A stretch of 64,000 bases of DNA from Clostridium bornimense (GCF_000577895.1 NZ_HG917868.1:2294001-2358000), one strand, 5' to 3'. Positions 47,429 through 56,365 are shown, numbered from the stretch's first letter. Made by a program: numbers and translations. Notes: generated from the letters alone by a model not told the origin.

Positions 47429-48474
47429 TATTTTTCACTCCTTATATCGGTAGCTTTTTCTCTACTGAAGTCATATCTCTTTATAGGACTTTCTACCTTT
47501 GGTGCATTTTCATGACATAACCAACAAGCTGACTTATGACCTTCACCTACATTGAATTCAGGTGGTTGTTTTTCTAAACATACCTTCATAGCATAATCAC
47601 ATCTTGCAGCGAAAGCACATCCTGTTGGTGGCTTAAGTAAATCTGGCGGTTGACCTTCAATAGGTCTTAATTTTTCTCTTACTTCACTCTTTGGATTTGG
47701 AATACTATTTAAAAGTCCCCAAGTGTATGGGTGTTTTGCTCTATAAAATATATCTTCTGTTGTTCCTGTTTCTACTATTTTTCCACCATACATAACATTT
47801 ATTCTAGAGCAAACATCTGCCACAACTCCAAGATCATGAGTAATTAGAATTATAGCTGTCCCTAATTTTTCTCTTAAATCCTTCATTAAATCAAGGATTT
47901 GAGCTTGTATTGTAACATCTAGAGCAGTTGTAGGCTCATCAGCTATTATCATAGTTGGCTGACAAATAAGACTCATAGCAATCATAGCTCTTTGTCTCAT
48001 ACCACCTGAAAATTCATGTGGATATTGTTTCATTCTGCTCTCTGGACTAGGAATTCCAACCATTTCTAGCATTTTAATAGCAGCTTCTTTAGCTTCCTTT
48101 TTAGACATATCCTTATGTGTCATTAAAGGTTCTATAAGCTGATTTCCTATTGTATATAAAGGATTTAATGAAGTCATCGGATCTTGAAATATCATTCCAA
48201 TTTCATTTCCTCTAACTTTTTGCATTTCTTTTTCCGGTATCTTAGTTAAATTCTTGCCATTGAAAAGTATTTCTCCCCCTTCAACTTTTCCATTGTCGGC
48301 AAGTAATCTCATCAGTGTCATCATAGTTACACTTTTACCACAGCCAGATTCTCCAACTATTCCAAGTGCTTCCCCTTTATCTAAGTGAAAAGATACTCCC
48401 CTTACAGATTGTACATCTCCAAACTTTGTGCTAAAGGAGGTTTTTAAATCTTTAACTTCTAATAATCTTTCCAT
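47428..48474 (-). CDS. oppD: Oligopeptide ABC transporter ATP-binding protein OppD, system 2
   Basis: This is a 348-residue ABC ATPase: Walker [11 protein letters not shown]-loop MIFQDPMTSLNPLYTIG, signature FSGGMRQRAMIAMSL, Walker B IIADEPTTALD and H-loop ITHD. The C-terminal cysteines (CAFAARCDYAMKVC) are followed by an unusual charged tail of about 40 residues (ESPIKRYDFSREKATDIRSEK). Confidence 0.96.
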   Translation of the reverse strand: MERLLEVKDLKTSFSTKFGDVQSVRGVSFHLDKGEALGIVGESGCGKSVTMMTLMRLLADNGKVEGGEILFNGKNLTKIPEKEMQKVRGNEIGMIFQDPMTSLNPLYTIGNQLIEPLMTHKDMSKKEAKEAAIKMLEMVGIPSPESRMKQYPHEFSGGMRQRAMIAMSLICQPTMIIADEPTTALDVTIQAQILDLMKDLREKLGTAIILITHDLGVVADVCSRINVMYGGKIVETGTTEDIFYRAKHPYTWGLLNSIPNPKSEVREKLRPIEGQPPDLLKPPTGCAFAARCDYAMKVCLEKQPPEFNVGEGHKSACWLCHENAPKVESPIKRYDFSREKATDIRSEK

Positions 48475-48486
48475 TATTATTTCCTC

Positions 48487-49431
48487 CTACTTCTTATTTT
48501 TAGGATCTAGTGCTTCACTTAATCCATCACCAAATAAGTTAAATGCTAAAATTATTAAACAAATCATAATTGATGGGAATAATAATTGATATGGATAAGT
48601 GTAAATTGTTTTTTGTGCTTCATTAGCTAATGTTCCTAATGATGCTAATGGTGGTACAAGACCTATACCTATAAATCCTAAAAATGCTTCAGTAAATATA
48701 GCTTCTGGTATAAGTAACGTCATAGTTACTATAATTGAACCAATACAGTTTGGTATTAAATGTCTCAAAAGAATTCTAGCCTTTGATGCTCCAAGAGCTC
48801 TAGCTGCCAGTACAAATTCTTGTTGTTTCAATTGAAGGACTTCCCCTCTTACAATTCTAGCCATTCCTATCCAATAAGATATTGAAAGTGCTAAAATTAT
48901 TGTTCCAAGTCCACTATTCCCTGAATTTGGATCATATAATATCGCCATAAGAATTATTACATATATAGTAAGTGGAATTGAATATAAAATATCTACTATT
49001 CTCATCATGATACTATCTACTTTTCCACCTATAAACCCTGCTATTCCTCCATATAGTACACCAATAAATAAATTTATTATTGCTGCTGCTATACCTATAA
49101 TTAATGAATATTTTGCTCCAAATAATACTCTTACAAAAATATCTCTTCCTAATTGATCTGTACCAAACCAATGTGTTTTTGATGGTGTTTGGTTTGCTAT
49201 TGCTAGATCTGTACCATCATAAGTAAATGGTAAAAAATACGGTAGAATAAATGCTGCTAACATAATAACAATTATTATTATTAATGATACTAATGCCATT
49301 CTATTACTTATTAATCTACTCCATGCATCTTTCCAATATCCCACACTAGGTCTTACTACAGAATCAACTTTCTTTTCTTCTGCTGTGAGCGGAGTAAATA
49401 ATTCTTTATCAATTTTAATATTTTCTTCCAT
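48487..49431 (-). CDS. oppC: Oligopeptide ABC transporter permease OppC, system 2
   Basis: This is a 314-residue permease with a long N-terminal cytosolic stretch, the first membrane segment (about 43-70), GTDQLGRDIFVRVLFGAKYSL, and the EAA loop ALGASKARILLRHLIPN. It is the membrane partner of OppB and lies 12-14 nt from its neighbours. Confidence 0.96.
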   Translation of the reverse strand: MEENIKIDKELFTPLTAEEKKVDSVVRPSVGYWKDAWSRLISNRMALVSLIIIIVIMLAAFILPYFLPFTYDGTDLAIANQTPSKTHWFGTDQLGRDIFVRVLFGAKYSLIIGIAAAIINLFIGVLYGGIAGFIGGKVDSIMMRIVDILYSIPLTIYVIILMAILYDPNSGNSGLGTIILALSISYWIGMARIVRGEVLQLKQQEFVLAARALGASKARILLRHLIPNCIGSIIVTMTLLIPEAIFTEAFLGFIGIGLVPPLASLGTLANEAQKTIYTYPYQLLFPSIMICLIILAFNLFGDGLSEALDPKNKK

Positions 49432-49445
49432 TATTTTTCTCCTAA

Positions 49446-50372
49446 CTATCCTTCAGTATTTTCTAATTTGATTCTTGGATCAATTACCACATAAAGAACA
49501 TCTACTATAAAGTTAAATACTATAATTAGTGTACAGAAGAATACTGTAACCCCTAATAACATTGAGTAATCTCTATTTGTAACTGATTGAACAAATTCAT
49601 TTCCAAGCCCTGGAATAGCAAATATCTTTTCTACTACGAAACTTCCTGTAAGAATACTTGCTACTAATGGTCCTAAATAAGTAATTATTGGTATTAATGA
49701 ATTTCTTAATGCATGTTTAAAAATAATTTTCCCTTGTCCAAGACCTTTTGCTTTTGCTGTTCTTATATAATCAGATTTCATAACATCTAATAATCTACTT
49801 CTTGTAAGTCTTGTTATAAATGCCATTGAGCTTCCTGCAAGTGCAATAACTGGCATTATATAATGTTTCCAAGAACTAAATCCTGTTGGAGGTAGCAACT
49901 TTAATTGAACCCCAAATATATATATCATACCTGTACCTATTACGAAACTTGGTATTGTTATACCTAAAGTTGCAATAACCATACATAATGAATCAGGCCA
50001 TTTCCCTTTATTAAGTGCCGCTATAATTCCAAGACATATTCCCATCGTTACTGAAAATACAACTGCAACTAATCCTACTTTTGCTGAATTTGGGAAAGAA
50101 TTAGTAATTGTGTCGGTAACTTTTCTTCCTTTAAATGTCATTGATTCTCCAAGGTCACCTTTTGCCAAGTCTTTCATATACATCAGATATTGTTCACCAA
50201 GTGGCTTGTCCAATCCATACTTAGCTTCTAAGTTTGCTTTTATCTCTGGTGTCATCTTTTCACCATCAAATGGTCCACCAGGCATTAGTCTCATCAAGAA
50301 AAATGTTAGAGTAATTACTACAAATATAGTGAAAATACTACTAAAAAATCTTTTTAAAATATATTTTGCCAT
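49446..50372 (-). CDS. oppB: Oligopeptide ABC transporter permease OppB, system 2
   Basis: This is a 308-residue permease and the first gene of the operon. It has an N-terminal membrane helix (SIFTIFVVITLTFFLM), the YGLDKPLGEQYLMY block and the EAA loop KAKGLGQGKIIFKHALRN. The start is the ATG (MAKYILKRF) 7-8 nt after a GGGGG site; an earlier in-frame start adds 14 residues but lacks a ribosome site. It is served by the promoter at 50445-50472. Confidence 0.95.
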   Translation of the reverse strand: MAKYILKRFFSSIFTIFVVITLTFFLMRLMPGGPFDGEKMTPEIKANLEAKYGLDKPLGEQYLMYMKDLAKGDLGESMTFKGRKVTDTITNSFPNSAKVGLVAVVFSVTMGICLGIIAALNKGKWPDSLCMVIATLGITIPSFVIGTGMIYIFGVQLKLLPPTGFSSWKHYIMPVIALAGSSMAFITRLTRSRLLDVMKSDYIRTAKAKGLGQGKIIFKHALRNSLIPIITYLGPLVASILTGSFVVEKIFAIPGLGNEFVQSVTNRDYSMLLGVTVFFCTLIIVFNFIVDVLYVVIDPRIKLENTEG

Positions 50373-50444
50373 ATCCTTTCCCCCACGTTCTATTTGTTTT
50401 ACGTAAAAAAACAAGTGTTTTTATCTTTTTTTGGTATATGAATT

Positions 50445-50472
50445 ATTATATTAAATTTTAGCAATTTGTCAA
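50445..50472 (-). promoter_or_regulatory. Sigma-A promoter of the oppBCDF operon
   Basis: TTGACA (50467-50472), a 16-nt spacer and TATAAT (50445-50450) on the minus strand, a perfect consensus, about 75 nt before the coding start. No CodY box was recognised. Confidence 0.85.
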
Positions 50473-50737
50473 CTAATAATCTCAATATTGCATGTTTATA
50501 TTTAAAAAATATATAATTATGAAGGATTTTTATTAATAAAATATTAATTGCTATAATATATCTATTTTTATAATATTATTGACATTAACCAGTAATAATA
50601 TATTTCATCTGTTAATTATTACTTTTTAATTATTACTTTTTAATTATCTCTTTATTAAAAAGTCCTACAATTCTTTTTAATAACGTTATATAATATAATA
50701 GTTGAATTAAGTATTTTATCTCAAAGGAGAATGATAT
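50473..50737. other. Divergent intergenic region upstream of dapA
   Basis: AT-rich, with a short tandem repeat (TTAATTATTACTTTT-type unit, about 50613-50648). There is no lysine riboswitch. A dapA promoter is likely near TATAATATAATAG (about 50690), but the -35 is unclear. Confidence 0.45.
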
Positions 50738-51616
50738 ATGAAATTATTTAAAGGTAGTGGAGTTGCACTAGTAACCCCTTTTAATGATAATGGTGTTGAT
50801 TTTGAAAAATTAGAAGAATTAATCGAATATCATATAAAAAATGATACTGATGCCATAATAATATGTGGAACAACTGGTGAAGCAACTACCATGACAGAAG
50901 AAGAAAAAAAATCTACTATTAAATTTACAGTAGAAAAAGTTAATGGTAGAATTCCTGTAATTGCTGGTAGCGGTAGTAATAATACATCAGCAGCGATATC
51001 TATGAGTGTTTGGTGTGAAGAAATAGGGGTAGATGGAGTACTTGTAATAACTCCTTACTATAATAAATCCTCTGATAAAGGTGTTATAGAACATTTTAAA
51101 GCTATAAGTTCTAATATTAATATTCCAATAATACTATATAACGTTCCTAGTAGAACTGGTCTAAATCTTAAACCTTCTATAGTAAAAGAATTATCAAAGC
51201 TTCCTAATATAGTAGGTGTTAAAGAAGCATCTGGGGATTTATCTCAAGTACTTGAAATCAGAGCTTTATGTGGAGAAGATTTCTTAATATATAGTGGAAA
51301 TGATGATCAAATAATTCCTATACTTTCTTTAGGTGGTGCTGGTGTTATATCTGTTCTTGCTAATATAGTACCAAAAGAAGTTCATAATATGTGTGCTCTT
51401 TATATGGAAGGCAAAACTAAAGAAGCATTACAAATTCAAATAGATACTTTAGATTTATGTAAAAATTTATTTATTGAAACGAATCCAATTCCAGTGAAAA
51501 CTGCATTAAATTTAATGAATTTCAACGTAGGTCCATTAAGACTTCCTCTTGTTGATATGGAAGAAAGTAATTTAAGATCACTTGAAGCTTCATTAAAATC
51601 TTATGGATTAATTTAA
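50738..51616 (+). CDS. dapA: 4-hydroxy-tetrahydrodipicolinate synthase
   Basis: This is the 292-residue TIM-barrel lyase that condenses pyruvate with aspartate semialdehyde, the first committed step of lysine/diaminopimelate synthesis. Visible features are [14 protein letters not shown], the catalytic Tyr region [18 protein letters not shown] and the Schiff-base lysine in [17 protein letters not shown] precedes the ATG. Its product is used by DapB, encoded 12 nt downstream; in spore formers dipicolinate also derives from this branch. Confidence 0.97.
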   Translation: MKLFKGSGVALVTPFNDNGVDFEKLEELIEYHIKNDTDAIIICGTTGEATTMTEEEKKSTIKFTVEKVNGRIPVIAGSGSNNTSAAISMSVWCEEIGVDGVLVITPYYNKSSDKGVIEHFKAISSNINIPIILYNVPSRTGLNLKPSIVKELSKLPNIVGVKEASGDLSQVLEIRALCGEDFLIYSGNDDQIIPILSLGGAGVISVLANIVPKEVHNMCALYMEGKTKEALQIQIDTLDLCKNLFIETNPIPVKTALNLMNFNVGPLRLPLVDMEESNLRSLEASLKSYGLI

Positions 51617-51628
51617 GGGGGTATATAT

Positions 51629-52384
51629 ATGATAAAATTATTAATAATTGGTGCTAGCGGCAAAATGGGTAAAGCTGTTTATGCAGAATCAAAAAAATAT
51701 GACAACATCGAAGTTGTAGGTGGTGTAGATAAATATAAGGACCCTGAAATCACATATCCACTTTTCGATTCTTTAAAAGATGTTAATGTTGATGTTGATG
51801 TAATAGTAGACTATTCTAGACCTGAAACTTTAAGTGACTTATTAGATTTTTCTACTAGCAAAAAAGTTCCTGCAATAATTTGTACTACTGGTTTTTCTGA
51901 TGATCAAGTAGCACAAATTAAAGAAGCTTCAAAAACTGTAGCATTATTTAGATCTGGTAACATGTCTATAGGTATAAATGTTTTAAACAACATATTAAAA
52001 CAAATTTCAAATACATTATTTGAAAATTATGATATAGAAATAATAGAAAAGCACCACAATCAAAAGGTTGATGCTCCAAGTGGTACTGCTCTTCTTCTTG
52101 GTGATACAATAAGAGAAGCAATAAAAGGTGAAACTGAATATGTATTCGGAAGAAGTGGTAACGACTGTAAGAGACAAAAGAAAGAAATCGGTGTTCACGC
52201 TATAAGAGGCGGATCTATCGTTGGTGAACATGAAGTTATCTTTGCCGGTGCTAGTGAAACAATTGAACTTAAACATACAGCTACTTCAAGAGAAGTTTTT
52301 GCTGTAGGTACAATGAAAGCTGTTTTATTTATGGCTGGTAAAGAAACTGGACTTTATAATATGGATGATGTTTTAAATAGTTAA
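51629..52384 (+). CDS. dapB: 4-hydroxy-tetrahydrodipicolinate reductase
   Basis: This is the 251-residue NAD(P)H-dependent reductase of the lysine/DAP pathway. It has the Rossmann motif GASGKMGKAV at about residues 8-17, the GTTG-like CTTGFS and the catalytic block EKHHNQKVDAPSGTALLLG with the active His pair and Lys. Its C-domain carries RGGSIVGEHEV. It forms an operon with dapA, closed by a strong terminator. Confidence 0.97.
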   Translation: MIKLLIIGASGKMGKAVYAESKKYDNIEVVGGVDKYKDPEITYPLFDSLKDVNVDVDVIVDYSRPETLSDLLDFSTSKKVPAIICTTGFSDDQVAQIKEASKTVALFRSGNMSIGINVLNNILKQISNTLFENYDIEIIEKHHNQKVDAPSGTALLLGDTIREAIKGETEYVFGRSGNDCKRQKKEIGVHAIRGGSIVGEHEVIFAGASETIELKHTATSREVFAVGTMKAVLFMAGKETGLYNMDDVLNS

Positions 52385-52412
52385 ATTAAATATAGTTATT
52401 AAATTTATAAGA

Positions 52413-52448
52413 AGCTGTTACACGAAGAAAAGTGTGGCAGCTTTTTTT
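52413..52448 (+). terminator. Terminator of dapAB
   Basis: AGCTGTTACAC-gaagaaaa-GTGTGGCAGCT is followed by seven T. The same stem, with one change, is used after the S8 protease gene (23134-23160). Confidence 0.92.
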
Positions 52449-52449
52449 A

Positions 52450-52690
52450 TCAAGGCACAAGTATGAGGGTACAAGGCACAGGTATGGATGAAATTCCTGC
52501 AGAATTTCTTAGAATATAAGTGTTTGAGTTTTGGGGTATAGAGTAGACTGGTTTTCTTAAGTTAGTTACATTTGATATGGAAGTAATTACAGGTGCTAAT
52601 GAAGGTTTCACCTTCATATAGCTTTATAAATTAATATTTGAGATATACATAGTTATGTTGATATTAGTACCTGTTATAGTTAAGTGGTGG
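52450..52690. repeat. Family-2 repeat copy C (reverse) and a solitary family-1 core
   Basis: 52450-52632 aligns in reverse complement with 22960-23128 and 46255-46440. It contains GAAATTCCTGCAGAATTTC and the hairpin ATGAAGGT-ttc-ACCTTCAT (52599-52617). A family-1 core (+) is at 52671-52690. No gene is present in the gap. Confidence 0.75.
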
Positions 52691-52792
52691 TAATTTAAAT
52701 TATTTAATTGCATAGGACAAGTATTTTTATATTATGTTATCTAAAAACAACACTAAAATATTTGTACTCTTTTTTGCGACACAATAAAATGA

Positions 52793-52840
52793 ACTGTTGC
52801 TAACAAGTTTCTACTTATTAATTCAACAGTCCTTTATTAT
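52793..52840 (-). terminator. Terminator of the Rpn-type gene
   Basis: ACTGTTGAATTAATAAGTAG / CTTGTTAGCAACAGT forms a hairpin just after the stop on the minus strand, with a T-rich tail. Confidence 0.65.
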
Positions 52841-52850
52841 ATGTTAATTA

Positions 52851-53750
52851 TTATAGTTTTTCTACCTCTTCTACAGATAATCCTGTACTCTTTGCAATAA
52901 CTTCTACATCAACACCTAAACTTCTTAAGTTTTTTGCAGTTCTTACTTGCGCTAATCTTTCGCCCTTCTCGATACCTTGTTCTATACCTTGTTCTATACC
53001 TTGTTCTATACCTTTCTCTATTCCCTTTTCTATGCCTATCTTCATTCCCTCTTCAGTAGCTTCTGCAATTCTAGTAGCTTCATCATGAAGAGCCATTTCT
53101 CTTGATAAGTATGCTGCTCTTTCCTTTTTGCTCATAGTCATAGTGTTTAATACTTCTAAAGCTCTATCAATATCTTTATTTGCAATAGCCATCTTCTCCA
53201 TCTCCTCTCTTGAGTCACCTTTTATAAATCTCACCCACTGAGATAATTTGTCATCATCATAATCATTATCTAATTTATTCATTTCAATAAAATGCAATTC
53301 CATGACATCCGTTAAAATATATCCCTGATCTTTTTCTATTATCTTATACACACTATGATAGTTTTTACTTTTTGTTGCTTCAAAATCCACGAAGTTAATA
53401 CATATAGTCTTTTTTAATCCATTATATTTTTCGCCTATATTTAGTTGCTCTGAATACATCTTTGCCCAATAATATAAACTTCTAGCTGGCATATAAATAG
53501 TTCTTGAAACTTGCATCTCTATATCTACCTGAATATTATCATCTATAGTAGCTCTAATATCTAAAATACTCTTTTTATCTTCTATATTTCCCTTTGGTAT
53601 TTCTCCATTAATTACTTCTACAGACTGTATGTTTTTATCTAATATGGATTCTAAAAGTGACTTTAAAATATCCGAATTTCTTTCATCCCCAAAAATCTTC
53701 TTAAATACATAATCATTTTTAGGTTTCATATAAAAGTTGTTATTACCCAT
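52851..53750 (-). CDS. Rpn-family PD-(D/E)XK nuclease / transposase-like protein
   Basis: This is a 299-residue protein of the Rpn/PDDEXK_2 family (recombination-promoting nucleases). It has the N-terminal family block KPKNDYVFKKIFGDERNSDILKSLLE and catalytic elements in ILDIRATIDDNIQVDIEMQ (Asp, then Glu-x-Gln), followed by ARSLYYWAKMYSEQL. The C-terminal part has a run of six GIEK/GIEQ tetrapeptides (about residues 238-262) encoded by a 12-bp tandem repeat, then a small helical end (VEVIAKSTGLSVEEVEKL). Such proteins are often multi-copy and have been tied to RecA-independent recombination; this copy appears intact. No target repeats are seen around it. Confidence 0.88.
   Translation of the reverse strand: MGNNNFYMKPKNDYVFKKIFGDERNSDILKSLLESILDKNIQSVEVINGEIPKGNIEDKKSILDIRATIDDNIQVDIEMQVSRTIYMPARSLYYWAKMYSEQLNIGEKYNGLKKTICINFVDFEATKSKNYHSVYKIIEKDQGYILTDVMELHFIEMNKLDNDYDDDKLSQWVRFIKGDSREEMEKMAIANKDIDRALEVLNTMTMSKKERAAYLSREMALHDEATRIAEATEEGMKIGIEKGIEKGIEQGIEQGIEQGIEKGERLAQVRTAKNLRSLGVDVEVIAKSTGLSVEEVEKL
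52965..53038 (-). repeat. 12-bp in-frame tandem repeat within the Rpn-type gene
   Basis: Units of the form ATACCTTGTTCT recur about six times, encoding GIEQ/GIEK. Copy-number changes by slippage would keep the frame. Confidence 0.9.
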
Positions 53751-53925
53751 TTTTCCTCCACATTATAACTTTATCTTTAGTATAATCATTACCAATATTA
53801 TATATTAGTATACATTTTGATACAACACACCATAAATCTCATCATAAATATAAAACTTTTTTGCAACACTTCATATCATTTAATACACTATATATATGAA
53901 ACAATTTATTGTAAGGAGGGGCGCA

Positions 53926-54435
53926 ATGAATACTGATCAGTATGATATATTAGTGGCAGCTGCTAAGAAAAAAGATACTACTGCTTTTTCAAAATTATAT
54001 AAATTAGTTTATATGGATTTATATAAATTTGCTTTTTATACACTAAAGAGTAAAGAGGATGCTGAAGATATAGTTAGCGATACTGTTCTTTCTGCATTTA
54101 ATAATATAAATAAACTGAGAAAGAATTCTTCATTTAAGTATTGGATTTTTAAAATATTAACAAACAAATGCAAATCAAAGCTTAAAGAATATAGCAAGGA
54201 AAAATTATTGCCTTTAGATAATAATATTGAATTTTTACATAAGGATTTATCTGAAAGCAACGATCTAAAAAATGCTTTTTCTACCCTATCTTCTGAGGAA
54301 CGTCTAATGATTTCACTTTCTATTTTTGCTGGATACACTAGCATAGAAATTTCAAAACTATTAAAAGTTAATGCTAACACTGTAAGATCTAAAATAAGTC
54401 GTGGTCTTAAGAAAATGGAACCACTTTTAAAATAA
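53926..54435 (+). CDS. ECF-type RNA polymerase sigma factor
   Basis: This is a 169-residue sigma-70 family protein. Region 2 (about 15-80: AAKKKDTTAFSKLYKLVY, then SKEDAEDIVSDTVLSAFNNI) and region 4 (about 115-165: LSSEERLMISLSIFAGYTSIEISKLLKVNANTVRSKISRGLKKM, with helix-turn-helix) are present, and no region 3, as usual for ECF factors. The ATG is 6 nt after AAGGAGGGG; an earlier start in the frame is unsupported. It lies 18 nt upstream of the beta-propeller gene, so the two are an operon and that product may control the sigma factor. Confidence 0.9.
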   Translation: MNTDQYDILVAAAKKKDTTAFSKLYKLVYMDLYKFAFYTLKSKEDAEDIVSDTVLSAFNNINKLRKNSSFKYWIFKILTNKCKSKLKEYSKEKLLPLDNNIEFLHKDLSESNDLKNAFSTLSSEERLMISLSIFAGYTSIEISKLLKVNANTVRSKISRGLKKMEPLLK

Positions 54436-54453
54436 TTATGGAGGTAATACTTT

Positions 54454-56364
54454 ATGAATGATAAGGAAATTATAGATAAAATAAAAAAAGAATCTGATAA
54501 TTTAAAAATTCCTGACACATTATCACCAGATATAATTGAAAAAAAACTTAAATCTAAAAAAAGCTTCAATAAGAATAATTACTTAAAATTCGCTACTATA
54601 GCTGCTACATTAGCATTTATTGTTATTTGCAGTTTTATCATAAAAGCTAACAATAATGAAATAAAAACCACTTCTGATATTATTAACTCATCAGAGAATT
54701 ACAACGAAATTTTTTCCCTTTTTAAAGCTATAGAGAAACGTAACAACTCTAAAATTCCAGGTATAAAAAGCTCCACTGATACTTATGATAGTATAAAAGA
54801 ATCTGATGATACCTCTATGGGAAGTTGTGATACATCAAAAACTGAAGATTTTTCCACAACCAATACACAAGTTGATGGCGTCGACGAAGGGGATATTATT
54901 AAAAATGATGAAAAATACATCTATTCTACTAATGGAAATAAGATAAATATAGTAGAAACAAATAACGGCAACATGAAGTTAATTTCTACAATTAGTACAG
55001 ATAATAACTATATAGATGAAATATATATTAGTGGAAATATTCTTGTAGTAATAGGTAATAAATCTAATACTTCAAAAAGCACTACCTCTAATAAAAAAGC
55101 TATATGTGGTCTTCATTGTAATACCGTTATTTCCACATCTATATATGATATATCTAATAAAAATAAAATTTCTTTAATAAACACTGTAACTTCTACTGGT
55201 AATTATAGTAGTTCAAGGTTAGTTGATGACTATTTATATATGTTTTCAAATTTCTATATTAATGATATAGAAGACAAAGATACTACAGAAGATTATATTC
55301 CTTACTTAAATAATAAAGCTATGCCTTCTGATTGCATACTAATACCATCATCACCTGACAATGCATCTTATGTTGTAATTACATCTTTAAAAATATCTGA
55401 TCCAAAAGATTTTACTGATAAAAAAGCAATAGTCGCTTCTGGTAATGACTTTTATGTTAGTGAAAAAAATATTTATATTTATTCTAGCCTATGGAACAGA
55501 AAAGAAAATTTTTCAACGGAAACAGAGATTATTAAATTTAGTTATGATAATGGTATTATAACTGCTAAAGCTTCTAATATCATAAAGGGAATATTAAATA
55601 ATTCCTTCTCTATGGATGAATATAATGATAATTTAAGATTAGTATCTACAATTGAATCTTTCGCTACTTCATCTTCAAATTTTTCTAGGAAAAATTCATT
55701 ATATATATTAGATGAAAATTTAGAACTTATAGGTTCTATAGAGGACTTAGCCCCTAATGAACGTATTTATTCTGCAAGATTTTTAGGGGATACAGGATAT
55801 TTTGTTACCTTTAGAGAAACGGACCCTCTATTTTCTGTAGATTTGTCTAATCCAAAAGAACCTAAAATTTTAGGTGAACTAAAAATACCAGGATTCTCAT
55901 CATATCTTCATCCTTACGATAATAACTTACTATTAGGTATTGGTATGGAAATTGACGAGAATACTAATGAAGAGATAGGCATAAAATTATCAATGTTTGA
56001 TATATCAGATCCTAGCAATGTTAAAGAAGTAAATAAATTAGTATTAGATAAATTTTGCTACTCTGATGCCCTTTATAATCATAAGACTGTTTTCATAGAT
56101 ACAACTAAAAATATATTTGGCTTTGAGGCTACTGGATATTCTAATTATAACAATTCATTTCATAAATATTTAACTTACTCCTATGATAAAGAAAAAGGAT
56201 TTATTAGTAAAATAAGTACAGATTTGAATCTAGAGTCTAATAATGATACTAGAGGATTATATATAGGAAATACATTATATATTGTTTCATTAGGCGAAGG
56301 AATTCAAAGTTTTAATTTAGATACCTCTGATAAAATTAGTGAAATTAAATTATCTAATAACTAA
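54454..56364 (+). CDS. Membrane-anchored beta-propeller protein, candidate anti-sigma/sensor
   Basis: This is a 636-residue protein. A short cytosolic N-terminus (1-44, with IIDKIKKESDNLKIPDTLSPDIIEKKL) is followed by a single membrane helix (about 45-64) and a large extracellular part. The latter begins with a family-typical TNTQVDGVDEGDIIKNDEKYIYS and forms a beta-propeller domain (PF09826-like), with repeats such as LVDDYLYMFS, LGDTGYFVTFRETDPLFSVDLSNPKEPKILGELKIPGF (in two parts) and ISDPSNVKEVNKL. The operon with an ECF sigma factor and the topology suggest an anti-sigma role, but no zinc-finger anti-sigma domain is present; this is inference. A terminator follows directly. Confidence 0.85.
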   Translation: MNDKEIIDKIKKESDNLKIPDTLSPDIIEKKLKSKKSFNKNNYLKFATIAATLAFIVICSFIIKANNNEIKTTSDIINSSENYNEIFSLFKAIEKRNNSKIPGIKSSTDTYDSIKESDDTSMGSCDTSKTEDFSTTNTQVDGVDEGDIIKNDEKYIYSTNGNKINIVETNNGNMKLISTISTDNNYIDEIYISGNILVVIGNKSNTSKSTTSNKKAICGLHCNTVISTSIYDISNKNKISLINTVTSTGNYSSSRLVDDYLYMFSNFYINDIEDKDTTEDYIPYLNNKAMPSDCILIPSSPDNASYVVITSLKISDPKDFTDKKAIVASGNDFYVSEKNIYIYSSLWNRKENFSTETEIIKFSYDNGIITAKASNIIKGILNNSFSMDEYNDNLRLVSTIESFATSSSNFSRKNSLYILDENLELIGSIEDLAPNERIYSARFLGDTGYFVTFRETDPLFSVDLSNPKEPKILGELKIPGFSSYLHPYDNNLLLGIGMEIDENTNEEIGIKLSMFDISDPSNVKEVNKLVLDKFCYSDALYNHKTVFIDTTKNIFGFEATGYSNYNNSFHKYLTYSYDKEKGFISKISTDLNLESNNDTRGLYIGNTLYIVSLGEGIQSFNLDTSDKISEIKLSNN

Positions 56365-56365
56365 A

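Noticed and set aside
50473-50737. Lysine riboswitch before dapA
   Set aside because: The leader is short and AT-rich with none of the conserved L-box elements.
54036-54569. A 177-codon minus-strand frame
   Set aside because: It is antisense to the sigma factor gene, with no ribosome site or recognisable domain.
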